DNA of 64,000 nucleotides from Geobacter sp. (GTDB lineage Bacteria > Desulfobacterota > Desulfuromonadia > Geobacterales > Geobacteraceae), in NCBI GenBank assembly GCA_003574885.1, contig PJFC01000004.1:297207-361206 (forward strand). The letters run 5' to 3'. Positions 9,323 to 16,558 of the stretch are shown in pieces (positions within the stretch are counted from its first letter, which is position 1; each line of letters opens with the position of its first letter). The notes under the pieces are model-generated. The model did not search any database. It worked only from the letters and a program-made list of their open reading frames with translations, and was not told the DNA's origin. The position numbers and the translations under genes were made by a program.

Positions 9323-9348
9323 TGTAGGGGCACCTCTTGCGGGTGCCC
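9323..9348 (+). repeat. Short dispersed repeat (GTAGGGGCA type)
   Basis: CTGTAGGGGCACCTCTTGCGGGTGCCC recurs with few changes at 16502-16528, both copies preceded by AACCCTG. It is a short intergenic palindrome-like repeat; function unknown. Confidence 0.6.
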
Positions 9349-9397
9349 ATGGGGCGGACGCAAGGCCCGTCCCCGCGATTACCATCTCGGAGGTCCC

Positions 9398-10096
9398 GTG
9401 GCAAACTGCTCAAACTGTTCGGCACCCCTGCCGCAAAATTCGATCCGCTGTGATTTCTGTGGAAGCCGGAATGACGTCGACCTGAAAGGTGTCCATTACT
9501 ACACGACCCATGAGGCCGACTCCGTGCGTACCTGCCCACGGTGCAACATTCCGTTGAAAACCATCGACCTGAAACTGGATGGCAAGTTCCTGATCGAACG
9601 TTGTGACGAATGTCTTGGGCTCTTCTTCGATCCGGGGGAGCTGGAGGCGCTCCTGGAGGCAACAGTCACCAATGTGTTCGTCATCGACCGGAGCCGGCTG
9701 GGGAATGCCAATATCGCCATGCGGCCCAATGATTACGGTGTCTCCTACATCAAGTGCCCCGTCTGCTCAAAAATCATGAACCGCGTCAATTTCGGGACAA
9801 AGAGCGGTGTCATTGTCGACCGTTGCAAGGAACACGGGGTCTGGCTCGATGGCGGCGAGCTGCGCAATCTGATGGAATGGATGAAAGCCGGCGGGAAGCT
9901 GCTGGACCAGGAACGGCAGGAAGAGCGCAAGAAGGCCGAGGCAGAACAGGAGCGGGAGCGGCGCGACAAAATCACCCAGATGCCGGGGGGAAACTACCCG
10001 GACGATTCTTTCGATGACTACGGCAGCATCCTGCGGATGAAGGATCCCGACCTTTTCCACATCATAAAGAAAGCGGTCGATTTCTTTATCAGATAA
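9398..10096 (+). CDS. Zinc-ribbon (TFIIB-type) protein
   Basis: A 232-residue cytosolic protein with a row of zinc ribbons: C4/C7/C18/C21 at the N-terminus, then two zf-TFIIB-like modules (CPRCNIPLK...CDECLGLFFDPGELE and CPVCSKIMN...CKEHGVWLDGGEL). A highly charged helical stretch rich in Glu, Arg and Lys (about residues 170-195) and a hydrophobic tail follow. The start is GTG with a CGGAGG site. It follows the SPFH/GYF gene by 87 bp in the same direction and probably works with it, but the role is not known. Confidence 0.82.
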   Translation: MANCSNCSAPLPQNSIRCDFCGSRNDVDLKGVHYYTTHEADSVRTCPRCNIPLKTIDLKLDGKFLIERCDECLGLFFDPGELEALLEATVTNVFVIDRSRLGNANIAMRPNDYGVSYIKCPVCSKIMNRVNFGTKSGVIVDRCKEHGVWLDGGELRNLMEWMKAGGKLLDQERQEERKKAEAEQERERRDKITQMPGGNYPDDSFDDYGSILRMKDPDLFHIIKKAVDFFIR

Positions 10097-10110
10097 TTAG
10101 AGCGGGGCTA

Positions 10111-10259
10111 TGAGGGGTAAGTGTCCCGTTCCGCTCAGAGTCCCCTCGCGCGACCGCTGTAAAGCTCATTTCGCGCCGGCCAGCCGGCCGGCTCCGCTTC
10201 ATGTCGCTCACAGCGGCCGGCACTCGGGCACATTCGCTTTACGGAACACTCACCCCTCA
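10111..10259 (+). repeat. Dispersed inverted-repeat element, family 1, copy B
   Basis: About 149 bp. The left end TGAGGGGTAAGTGTCCCGT matches the reverse complement of the right end over 19 bases with two mismatches. Internally CCGCTGT/ACAGCGG and the GCCGGCC/GGCCGGC core are further nested inverted repeats, so nearly the whole element can fold. It lies between the zinc-ribbon gene and the response regulator. Confidence 0.9.
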
Positions 10260-10306
10260 CCGGTTCAGGAACAGTTTTACCATTCATCATTTCCGAGGTT
10301 CACACC

Positions 10307-11689
10307 GTGTCCGAAAAAAAACGCATCATGATTATTGATAACGAGGAGGCCCTCTGTCGGATGATGGAGGCGGTGCTCCTGGATAACGGTTATGCGGCAA
10401 AGGCATTCACCCGCTCCTTCGAGGCGGTGGAAGCGTTTCGTCCCGGCGATTGGGATCTTGTGGTTTCCGACATCAAGATGCCGGGGATGGATGGTCTGGA
10501 GGTGCTGCAAAAACTGAAGCAGAAGGATCCCGGCATCCCGGTCATCATGATCACCGCCTACGCCACGGTGGATATGTCGATCCAGGCCCTGCGCCGAGGG
10601 GCTTACGACATGCTTACCAAGCCGTTCGAGCCGGAGGAGCTGCTCTACCGGATCAAGAATGCCCTCAAGCATACCCAGCTCCTGGAGGAGAACCGGGAGC
10701 TGCGGGAGGAACTGGTGGGAAAGTTCCGCTTCGACAACATCATCGGCGCGTCGGAAGGACTCAAGGAGATACTGAGTAAGGTCGAAAAGATCGCCATCCG
10801 TGACACGTCGGTGCTTATTACCGGAGAATCGGGAACCGGCAAGGAGTTGATCGCCCAGGCGATGCACTACAATTCGCTCCGCAAGGAGAAAAAGTTCATT
10901 GCCATAAACTGCGGCGCGCTTCCCGAATCGCTTCTGGAATCGGAGCTGTTCGGTTACAAGAAGGGGGCCTTTACCGGCGCCAAGGAAAACCGCCAGGGCC
11001 TTCTTGAGGCGGCCGACGGCGGTACACTCTTCCTGGACGAGGTGGGGAATCTCCCCATGAACGTGCAGAAGACACTGCTTCGCTTTCTCCAGGAGCAGGA
11101 GTTCCACCGGTTGGGCGACACAACTCCTACCCGGGTGGATGTGCGGATACTCTCCGCCACCAACACTGAGCTGAAAAACGCGGTGAAAAGCGGTGCCTTC
11201 CGGGAGGACCTGTACTACCGGCTCAACGTGGTTAACATCCATCTGCCGCCGCTCAGGGAACGGCGGGCGGACATACCTCTCCTGGCAGCCCACTTTATCA
11301 CCTTGCAGAACAAGAAGTTCGGCACCCATGTGCTCGGTCTTGCCCCGGATGCCCTGGAGGCATTTACCCTGTTCGACTGGCCCGGCAATATCCGTCAGAT
11401 GAAGAATGTGGTCGAGGCTTCAATGGCGCTGGAAAGCGGCGATTACCTCAGCCAGTCGGTCATCGCCCAGTTCATCGACCTTCCCGTTGTCGAGGCAGCC
11501 GGAGAAGCGGCCGGGGAAGAGGGAGACTATGTCCTCGCCCTGGCTAAATTTGAAACCGACTACCTGAAGGGGCTCCTGCGGAAGCACCAGGGAAACATCG
11601 AGTCGGCGGCCCGCGACGCGGGGACGAATATGGCGACCATCTACCGCAAGATCAAGAAGTATAACATCCGGAAAGAGGATTGCTCCTGA
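10307..11689 (+). CDS. Sigma-54 dependent response regulator, NtrC family
   Basis: A 460-residue three-domain activator. The receiver domain has Asp55 (VVSDIKMPGMDG) as phosphorylation site. The AAA+ domain has the Walker A GESGTGKE (173-180) and the sigma-54 contact loop GAFTGA (220-225) intact, so it should activate RpoN polymerase. The C-terminal Fis-type helix-turn-helix (about 425-455, NIESAARDAGTNMATIYRKIKKY) binds enhancers. The start is GTG. Directly downstream lies an untranslated region with three identical-type palindromes and a sigma-54 promoter, so this protein is the obvious candidate to control the operon at 12125. Its kinase partner is not adjacent; 6130 or 2573 are candidates. 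Confidence 0.95.
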   Translation: MSEKKRIMIIDNEEALCRMMEAVLLDNGYAAKAFTRSFEAVEAFRPGDWDLVVSDIKMPGMDGLEVLQKLKQKDPGIPVIMITAYATVDMSIQALRRGAYDMLTKPFEPEELLYRIKNALKHTQLLEENRELREELVGKFRFDNIIGASEGLKEILSKVEKIAIRDTSVLITGESGTGKELIAQAMHYNSLRKEKKFIAINCGALPESLLESELFGYKKGAFTGAKENRQGLLEAADGGTLFLDEVGNLPMNVQKTLLRFLQEQEFHRLGDTTPTRVDVRILSATNTELKNAVKSGAFREDLYYRLNVVNIHLPPLRERRADIPLLAAHFITLQNKKFGTHVLGLAPDALEAFTLFDWPGNIRQMKNVVEASMALESGDYLSQSVIAQFIDLPVVEAAGEAAGEEGDYVLALAKFETDYLKGLLRKHQGNIESAARDAGTNMATIYRKIKKYNIRKEDCS

Positions 11690-11723
11690 CACGGCGCCGC
11701 TGAAGGCGCCGCCACTCCCTTCG

Positions 11724-11905
11724 TTTGCACATCTGCAAATTCGTACCAATTCCCTTTGCAGTGCTGCAAATTTTACCCCCTCAAGATATTGCTTGCCTTG
11801 TAACCTGCCGTAATAACAGTTGAAAAACAATTGGCTCCGATGTCAGTCGTACTCCGGTGAATTCTCCCTGCCCAAGGGATCATGCCCATTTTGCATCTCT
11901 GCAAA
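11724..11905. promoter_or_regulatory. Three enhancer-like palindromes TTTGCA-N4-TGCAAA
   Basis: Three copies of the same palindrome with different 4-base centres: 11724-11739 (CATC), 11755-11770 (GTGC) and 11890-11905 (TCTC). The first two are 31 bp apart, about three helical turns. They lie 100-280 bp upstream of a sigma-54 promoter, the usual distance for activator binding sites. The sites probably bind the adjacent NtrC-type regulator. The whole 11690-12124 gap has no other gene; 11930-12060 is AT-rich. Confidence 0.75.
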
Positions 11906-12003
11906 AACACGCTTGTCCCGTACCGTTACCGATGATGCGTTGATTGTATGGCAACATACCTGAATCATTGGATAATAAAAATTATTCGTGTTGTTGCCTC
12001 ATG

Positions 12004-12020
12004 TTGGTATACAGGTTGCT
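12004..12020 (+). promoter_or_regulatory. Sigma-54 promoter of the small-membrane-protein operon
   Basis: TTGGTAT at -24 and TTGCT at -12, with exactly 10 bases between GG (12006-12007) and GC (12018-12019). Transcription would start near 12031, about 95 bp before the first gene. The -24 box departs from GGCAC (GGTAT), so this is a good but not perfect match; the upstream palindromes strengthen it. Confidence 0.7.
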
Positions 12021-12124
12021 CTTACTATAAACAGTTACTCCTTCGTAAATGGGGGCAGCCGGAACCGTTGGGAGGCGGTTCCGGCTAAACCCGGCGATCT
12101 TTAACCGACAGCTATGAGGTAGGT

Positions 12125-12316
12125 ATGAAGGCAGAAATAGTATGCCCCTTCTATGGCAAGAGCGATGATTACTGTGATGTCGGTTGTGGTTATATATCCC
12201 CCTATGATGTGAACATGATTATCAGGTATTGCAGTTGCCGTTACAAAGAGTGTCTCAAATTCCAGGAACTGGCAGACCGGTTCCCCTCAGAGGATTTGGA
12301 TCTGGTCAAGTGTTAA
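12125..12316 (+). CDS. Small cysteine-rich protein, unrecognised
   Basis: A 63-residue protein with seven cysteines (positions 7, 17, 21, 36, 38, 43 and the C-terminal residue 63) and no signal peptide or membrane segment. The CxxxC (17/21) and CxC (36/38) pairs suggest metal or Fe-S binding, or disulfides, but no known family is evident. It is the first gene behind the sigma-54 promoter and is followed after 13 bp by a tiny membrane protein gene. An AGGTAGGT sequence lies just before the ATG. Confidence 0.75.
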   Translation: MKAEIVCPFYGKSDDYCDVGCGYISPYDVNMIIRYCSCRYKECLKFQELADRFPSEDLDLVKC

Positions 12317-12329
12317 CAGGGAGGCTTAT

Positions 12330-12452
12330 ATGATATACAACCTTTGTCTGCATCTTAACGGGGTTTTCGTTACCTTCGCCTTAACGGCAGCAATGGCTTT
12401 CGTACTTATTTCCATCGTAAAGGAGAAGAGAGATGAGCGAAAAAGAGCTTGA
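12330..12452 (+). CDS. 40-residue single-span membrane peptide
   Basis: ATG 12330 follows a CAGGGAGG ribosome binding site and opens 40 codons ending in TGA at 12452. The product has an uninterrupted hydrophobic helix at about residues 10-30 (GVFVTFALTAAMAFVLISIV) and a basic C-terminal tail (KEKRDERKRA), the charge pattern of an inner-membrane peptide with its C-terminus in the cytoplasm. It overlaps the next gene by 20 bp, implying translational coupling. The function is unknown. Confidence 0.6.
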   Translation: MIYNLCLHLNGVFVTFALTAAMAFVLISIVKEKRDERKRA

Positions 12453-12684
12453 ACTGCTTGAACGGATAGAGGAACTGGAGCGGCACACCTGGCGTAACAG
12501 TGCCATCCTGCGCGCCGTTGCGATGGTGGCCTTCACCGCAATGATCGGCATCGTCGTCGCTTCCGGTGTCGTTGGCGGCGGCCGCGGCAGTCACTGGTCG
12601 GGCCCAGCCTGGAATACCATGTGGCTCTACGGGCTGTTTGCGGCGAATGCGGTGTCGATGTTCTGGACCACCCACAAGGAATGA
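12433..12684 (+). CDS. Small two-span membrane protein, unrecognised
   Basis: An 83-residue protein with a charged N-terminal helix of coiled-coil character (residues 1-20, heptad-like Leu/Glu) and two membrane segments (about 27-48 and 60-77) separated by a Gly-rich loop with GRGSHWSGPAW. ATG 12433 lies in the GAGAAGAGAG context inside the end of the preceding peptide gene. Same operon as 12125 and 12838. No family is recognised. Confidence 0.75.
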   Translation: MSEKELELLERIEELERHTWRNSAILRAVAMVAFTAMIGIVVASGVVGGGRGSHWSGPAWNTMWLYGLFAANAVSMFWTTHKE

Positions 12685-12690
12685 TGGTAA

Positions 12691-12801
12691 CGCCGCTTTT
12701 CCGCCCTGGCTGCGTTGCCCTTCGTGAATCCCTTGTGCGGCGTACCTCCAGTACGCCTCCGCAGGATTCCTCGGGCGCCTTGCCAGGACGAAAAATCGAC
12801 A
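12691..12801. repeat. Palindromic dispersed element, family 2, copy a
   Basis: About 111 bp inside the operon. Ends: CGCTTTTCCGCCCTGGC at left and GCCAGGACGAAAAATCG at right, inverted. Centre: GTGCGGCGTAC-CTCCA-GTACGCCTCCGC. Related copies are at 35397-35518 and 61400-61518. Located between two genes of one operon, it could form a strong mRNA structure. Confidence 0.8.
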
Positions 12802-12837
12802 TTCCCGCTGGATGCATAACTAACGGAGGGTATTCCC

Positions 12838-13887
12838 ATGCCGATGAAAATTTCTAACGCGATCCTGCTGCTGGTGGTGGTGACGCTCTGTACCACCTTC
12901 TCCATGCGGATATTCCAAGGTCTGGACGAGATGATGGGTGACCAGTACTGGGTTGTGGACACCACCCAGGGTGATCACGGCTGGTATGCCATGGGGATCC
13001 TCCCCCACGTCAAGAAAATGCCGAAGGATGTGGTCAAGGCCGCCAACCTGGACCCGGCCAGCAAGGAGAAATACGTTATCTATGCCCAGTCGGGTGATTT
13101 CGCCGGTGACTCTGTGTACGGCATCACCTTTGGCATACCGCTTATCATGTACCTGATCTGGTTTGCTTTCATCCTCGGTTTCCCCGACCGGGTCGATCCC
13201 TATCTTCTTCCCCGGCGCATCTTTACCGTAGCGGTCATCCTTACATGCTCAATTATTGTCAACCTCTTCCTGATGCGGATCGCCGCTGACTTCGCCCGTG
13301 ACCCGATGGCCCGTATCGCCAACGTGGCCGGTAATCACGCATCACTCCTCTTCCACAACGCCGGTATCTGGTTCGCCATCCTCTTCTCGGCACTGGGTAC
13401 CCATTCCCACTCGGCACAGGAGAGCGCTGCGCCTGACAGCCGCAAATGGCAGACCCAGGCCAACGAGAAGTTTTCCTGGATGTTCACCCTGCTCGGTGCC
13501 GTGACCGTCCTGGAGCTGATGCTCGTGAAGAGCAAGCTTGCCCTTCCCGACGCTGCCGTCGATTACTCGGTCTGGATTATCTGGGTCGTCATTTTCATGC
13601 GGATGTTCGGATTTTCTCCAAAATACTGGGTCAAACGGGGCCGCGGCATTGCCATCATGGTGGTCGGGACGCTGCTGACCCTGCCGATATTCTACCTCCT
13701 GGAACGGGCAACAGGCACCCTCGGCGCTGGCTTTGCCTCCCCGATCCTGGCCAAGGCGCTCGGTCCCGAGAACCAGAATATCGGCCTATCGCTCATGATT
13801 TCCATCTATCTTATTTTCTGGATGGAATTTTCAGCCGCGATACGGATGAACGGTCCTTCCAAGGCAGTGGCTGACGAAAAGCACTGA
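12838..13887 (+). CDS. Polytopic membrane protein, unrecognised
   Basis: A 349-residue inner-membrane protein with about eight predicted spans (near residues 5-22, 96-116, 128-150, 175-192, 213-235, 240-260, 268-290 and 318-340). Between spans 1 and 2 is a roughly 70-residue soluble loop. Conserved-looking histidines lie in NHASLLFHNAG and GTHSHS and could bind metal or haem, but I recognise no family. The start follows an ACGGAGG site. It is the last gene of the sigma-54 operon and is followed by a clear terminator. Confidence 0.8.
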   Translation: MPMKISNAILLLVVVTLCTTFSMRIFQGLDEMMGDQYWVVDTTQGDHGWYAMGILPHVKKMPKDVVKAANLDPASKEKYVIYAQSGDFAGDSVYGITFGIPLIMYLIWFAFILGFPDRVDPYLLPRRIFTVAVILTCSIIVNLFLMRIAADFARDPMARIANVAGNHASLLFHNAGIWFAILFSALGTHSHSAQESAAPDSRKWQTQANEKFSWMFTLLGAVTVLELMLVKSKLALPDAAVDYSVWIIWVVIFMRMFGFSPKYWVKRGRGIAIMVVGTLLTLPIFYLLERATGTLGAGFASPILAKALGPENQNIGLSLMISIYLIFWMEFSAAIRMNGPSKAVADEKH

Positions 13888-13931
13888 ACGCAGCATAGAG
13901 AGTAATATGCCTGCGTAAGAAGTCGCAGGGA

Positions 13932-13961
13932 AAGGGGAACGGGATGCCGTTCCCCTTTTTT
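13932..13961 (+). terminator. Rho-independent terminator of the sigma-54 operon
   Basis: AAGGGGAACGG-GATG-CCGTTCCCC followed by six or more T residues, 45 bp after the stop of the membrane protein gene. Confidence 0.92.
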
Positions 13962-14063
13962 GTACGTGGCCTGTAGCCGCTGTTATCCCTGCCTTGATTT
14001 TTTCCCTCTATATCCTAGACTTTACCTTACTGAACCACTACACTTCTGACCAGGAGCACTTCA

Positions 14064-14645
14064 ATGGGGCGGATATGCGTATTTTGCGGTTCCAGCAGGG
14101 GCGCCTCTCCCGAGTATGCCCGTGCTGCACGGGAAATGGGGGGCCTTCTGGTTGCCATGGGTCTGGGGCTGGTCTATGGCGGGGCAAGCGGCGGATTGAT
14201 GGGAGTCGTTGCGGACGCAGTCCTTGCGGAGGGAGGGGAGGTCATCGGAGTGTTACCCAAGGTGCTGGAGTCCAAGGAGACTCCCCACCCTGGTGTGACC
14301 ACCCTTCACCGCGTCGGTTCCATGCATGAACGCAAGGCGCTGATGGCGGATCTGGCCGACGGTTTTATCGCCCTCCCCGGTGGGCTCGGCACTCTTGAGG
14401 AGTTCTTCGAGGTTCTCACCTGGGGTCAGCTGGGCATGCATGCCAAACCGTGCGGTCTGCTCAACGTCGGCGGCTATTACAACCGGCTCATGGCGTTTCT
14501 CGACCACGCCCAGGCGGAGCAATTCGTCAGGGAGGGACATCGGTCCCTGCTGCTCGTGGCGGATACTCCGACTGCGTTGCTGGGCAAGTTTGCCGGGTTT
14601 GCCGCACCCGAAGTGGAAAGGGTGCTGGATGTCAGGAGTATCTGA
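14064..14645 (+). CDS. LOG family protein (TIGR00730)
   Basis: A 193-residue Rossmann-fold enzyme of the LOG family, which cleaves cytokinin- or AMP-type nucleoside 5'-monophosphates to base and ribose phosphate; the bacterial physiological substrate is often unclear. Signature motifs are present: GSSRGASPEYARAA at the N-terminus, VYGGASGGLMG, and PGGLGTLEEFFEVLTWGQLG with the catalytic glutamate. The length matches the family. It lies between a terminator and the reductase gene. Confidence 0.92.
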   Translation: MGRICVFCGSSRGASPEYARAAREMGGLLVAMGLGLVYGGASGGLMGVVADAVLAEGGEVIGVLPKVLESKETPHPGVTTLHRVGSMHERKALMADLADGFIALPGGLGTLEEFFEVLTWGQLGMHAKPCGLLNVGGYYNRLMAFLDHAQAEQFVREGHRSLLLVADTPTALLGKFAGFAAPEVERVLDVRSI

Positions 14646-14709
14646 GCATAACGGGGTGTTCACCCTCACAGATTCAGGTATTCAATGAAAAATAGACGAG
14701 GAGATGGTA

Positions 14710-15660
14710 ATGGATAAGGTAGCACTTGGCTCCACAGGAATAATGATCAACCCGCTGGTCTATGGTACCCTCCCCCTTGGTCCGCTTCAGGCAGGTCTCA
14801 CCCCGGCTGAGGGGGGACGGCTGATCCGGCATGCCCTTGAACAGGGGGTGACCATGATCGATACTGCAGCGCTGTACGACACTTATTCCCATGTCCGGGC
14901 CGGCCTGGAAGGATTCCGGGGCGAAGCCGTTGTGGTTTCAAAGACCCATGCGGCCGATGCCCCGACCGCCCGTGTCCACGTGGAACAGGCTCTCCGTGAG
15001 CTTGGACGTGAGCGGATAGATATCGTCCATGTCCACGGGGCCAGGATCGCGGATCCTTTTACCGAGCGTGCCGATGTGCTGGCAGAACTTCTGCTCATGA
15101 AGGGGGAAGGAAAGATCGCCCATGTAGGCATCTCCTCCCATTATATTTCGGCCTTCCGGAAAGCTGTTGACCATCCTGAGATTGAGGTCGTCCATCCTCT
15201 CATCAACCGGACGGGGATGGGCATTCTTGATGGCAGTGCGGCAGAGATGGGTGAGGCAATCGCAGCGTGTGCCAGGGCAGGCAAGGGTGTCTATGCCATG
15301 AAGGCTCTGGCGGGGGGGAACCTGATCAGCGAGGCGCGAGCCAGTATCCGCTATGTGCTTGGTCTGGAGGGGATTCACGGGATTGCAATCGGAATGCTCT
15401 CCACGGCGGAGATCGACGCCAATCTTGCCCTGTTCCGTGACGGAACGGCGGATGAGACGGTGTGGCAGAAGCTGGAAAGCCGGAAGCGGCGACTGCGGAT
15501 CATGGACAAGTTCTGCAAAGGGTGCGGGTTCTGCGTCGAAGCCTGTGCCAGTGACGCCCTCAGCGTGGTGGACGGGGTTGCCCGGGTTGACGAGGAAGCC
15601 TGCATACTCTGTGGTTACTGCGGGGCTGCCTGTCCGGAGTTTATGATCCGGGTGGTGTGA
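14710..15660 (+). CDS. Aldo/keto reductase with C-terminal 2[4Fe-4S] domain
   Basis: A 316-residue cytosolic oxidoreductase. The aldo/keto reductase barrel occupies residues about 1-260 (MIDTAALYD, the HVHGARI strand and KALAGGNL). A ferredoxin-like tail follows with CKGCGFCVEAC and CILCGYCGAACPE, enough for two [4Fe-4S] clusters (the first quartet ends in CAS rather than CPx). Such fusions are common in anaerobes; the substrate is unknown. ATG 14710 is preferred over 14704 because GAGGAG lies 6 bp upstream of it. The 3' end overlaps the convergent gene at 15641 by 20 bp. Confidence 0.9.
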   Translation: MDKVALGSTGIMINPLVYGTLPLGPLQAGLTPAEGGRLIRHALEQGVTMIDTAALYDTYSHVRAGLEGFRGEAVVVSKTHAADAPTARVHVEQALRELGRERIDIVHVHGARIADPFTERADVLAELLLMKGEGKIAHVGISSHYISAFRKAVDHPEIEVVHPLINRTGMGILDGSAAEMGEAIAACARAGKGVYAMKALAGGNLISEARASIRYVLGLEGIHGIAIGMLSTAEIDANLALFRDGTADETVWQKLESRKRRLRIMDKFCKGCGFCVEACASDALSVVDGVARVDEEACILCGYCGAACPEFMIRVV

Positions 15661-16288
15661 TTTTTTCCAATTCTCCTTCCAGATAACCGATGAGCCCTGC
15701 GATCAGGTCTCCATACTCCACCGGCAGGCCTGCCACCCCGCGCAACGACGTGTCGAGGCGGCGGGCGGCTGCCAAACCTGCCCTGAGCGGTGCTGCCGGG
15801 TCCACCGGAACTTCTCCCCGGGCGGTTGTCACCTCCTTGAAGCGCTTCAGCACCGTCGGGTGACTCCGCTCCTCTTCCACCGCGCTTTTTCTCAGCGTGG
15901 CGTATTCCTCGTCGGAAAACCCCTTTTCTTCCTTTGCCTGCCGCAGGAGATCGACGGTCCGGAAATCGGGGAGCGGACGCGGCTCGTCACGGTTGGCCAA
16001 CAGTGCCGGCTCATGCCGTTCCATGAAACGGTAGGCCAGGGTCAGTTTCTCCGCGGTCTGCTTCCGGATCCGGATCTCCTGCACACAGTAATCCTCGAAG
16101 CTCTGGTATCCCCATTCCCGGTACATGGTGCTGTTGCTCACCCGGAGCAGCTTGTCTCCCAGTTCCACCCATGAAGATTTGAAGCGCTTTGCCGTGTCGA
16201 GTACCTGGTAGCGCTCCGACGCCGGGTCGAGTTCTTCCATGATTTTTTCGATATGTCGTTCGCCGCTGGAATGGGGGGTGCTTTCCAT
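15641..16288 (-). CDS. Conserved hypothetical protein
   Basis: A 215-residue soluble, mostly helical protein. Residues 20-120 contain a WVELGDKLLRV...WGYQSFEDYCVQEI segment followed by an arginine/lysine-rich helix, reminiscent of small DNA-associated proteins of delta-proteobacteria, but I cannot name a family. A good AGGAG site precedes the ATG. It is convergent with the aldo/keto reductase, sharing 20 bp at the stop codons. Confidence 0.75.
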   Translation of the reverse strand: MESTPHSSGERHIEKIMEELDPASERYQVLDTAKRFKSSWVELGDKLLRVSNSTMYREWGYQSFEDYCVQEIRIRKQTAEKLTLAYRFMERHEPALLANRDEPRPLPDFRTVDLLRQAKEEKGFSDEEYATLRKSAVEEERSHPTVLKRFKEVTTARGEVPVDPAAPLRAGLAAARRLDTSLRGVAGLPVEYGDLIAGLIGYLEGELEKITPPGS

Positions 16289-16501
16289 GGAGTGCTCCTG
16301 TCAGTGAGGTTTACGTGTCTATGATGTAATAGCACGTTTCCTTCGGGATGGGAATGTCTGCCCGGTGTTTTTACCTTGGAGCCGGACGCACGTTGGGGTA
16401 GAATCGTTAAAGTGTCATGCCGGTGCAGCTATCCTGCGTTCGCTCCGAACCGGTCTTGGGGTTCAACTTGTTGTTCAGGCGATTAAACATTCAAACCCTG
16501 T

Positions 16502-16528
16502 CTGTAGGGGCATCCCTTGCGGGTGCGC
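16502..16528 (+). repeat. Short dispersed repeat (GTAGGGGCA type), second copy
   Basis: CTGTAGGGGCATCCCTTGCGGGTGCG matches 9323-9348 with few differences. It lies in the 270-bp gap before the methyltransferase gene; nothing else is evident in that gap. Confidence 0.55.
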
Positions 16529-16558
16529 GTGTGAGCTTATTATAGTCGAGAGGGATTC

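Noticed and set aside
10110..10331. 73-codon frame in the gap before the response regulator
   Set aside because: It is the translation of a family 1 repeat element; the same pseudo-peptide appears at the other copies.
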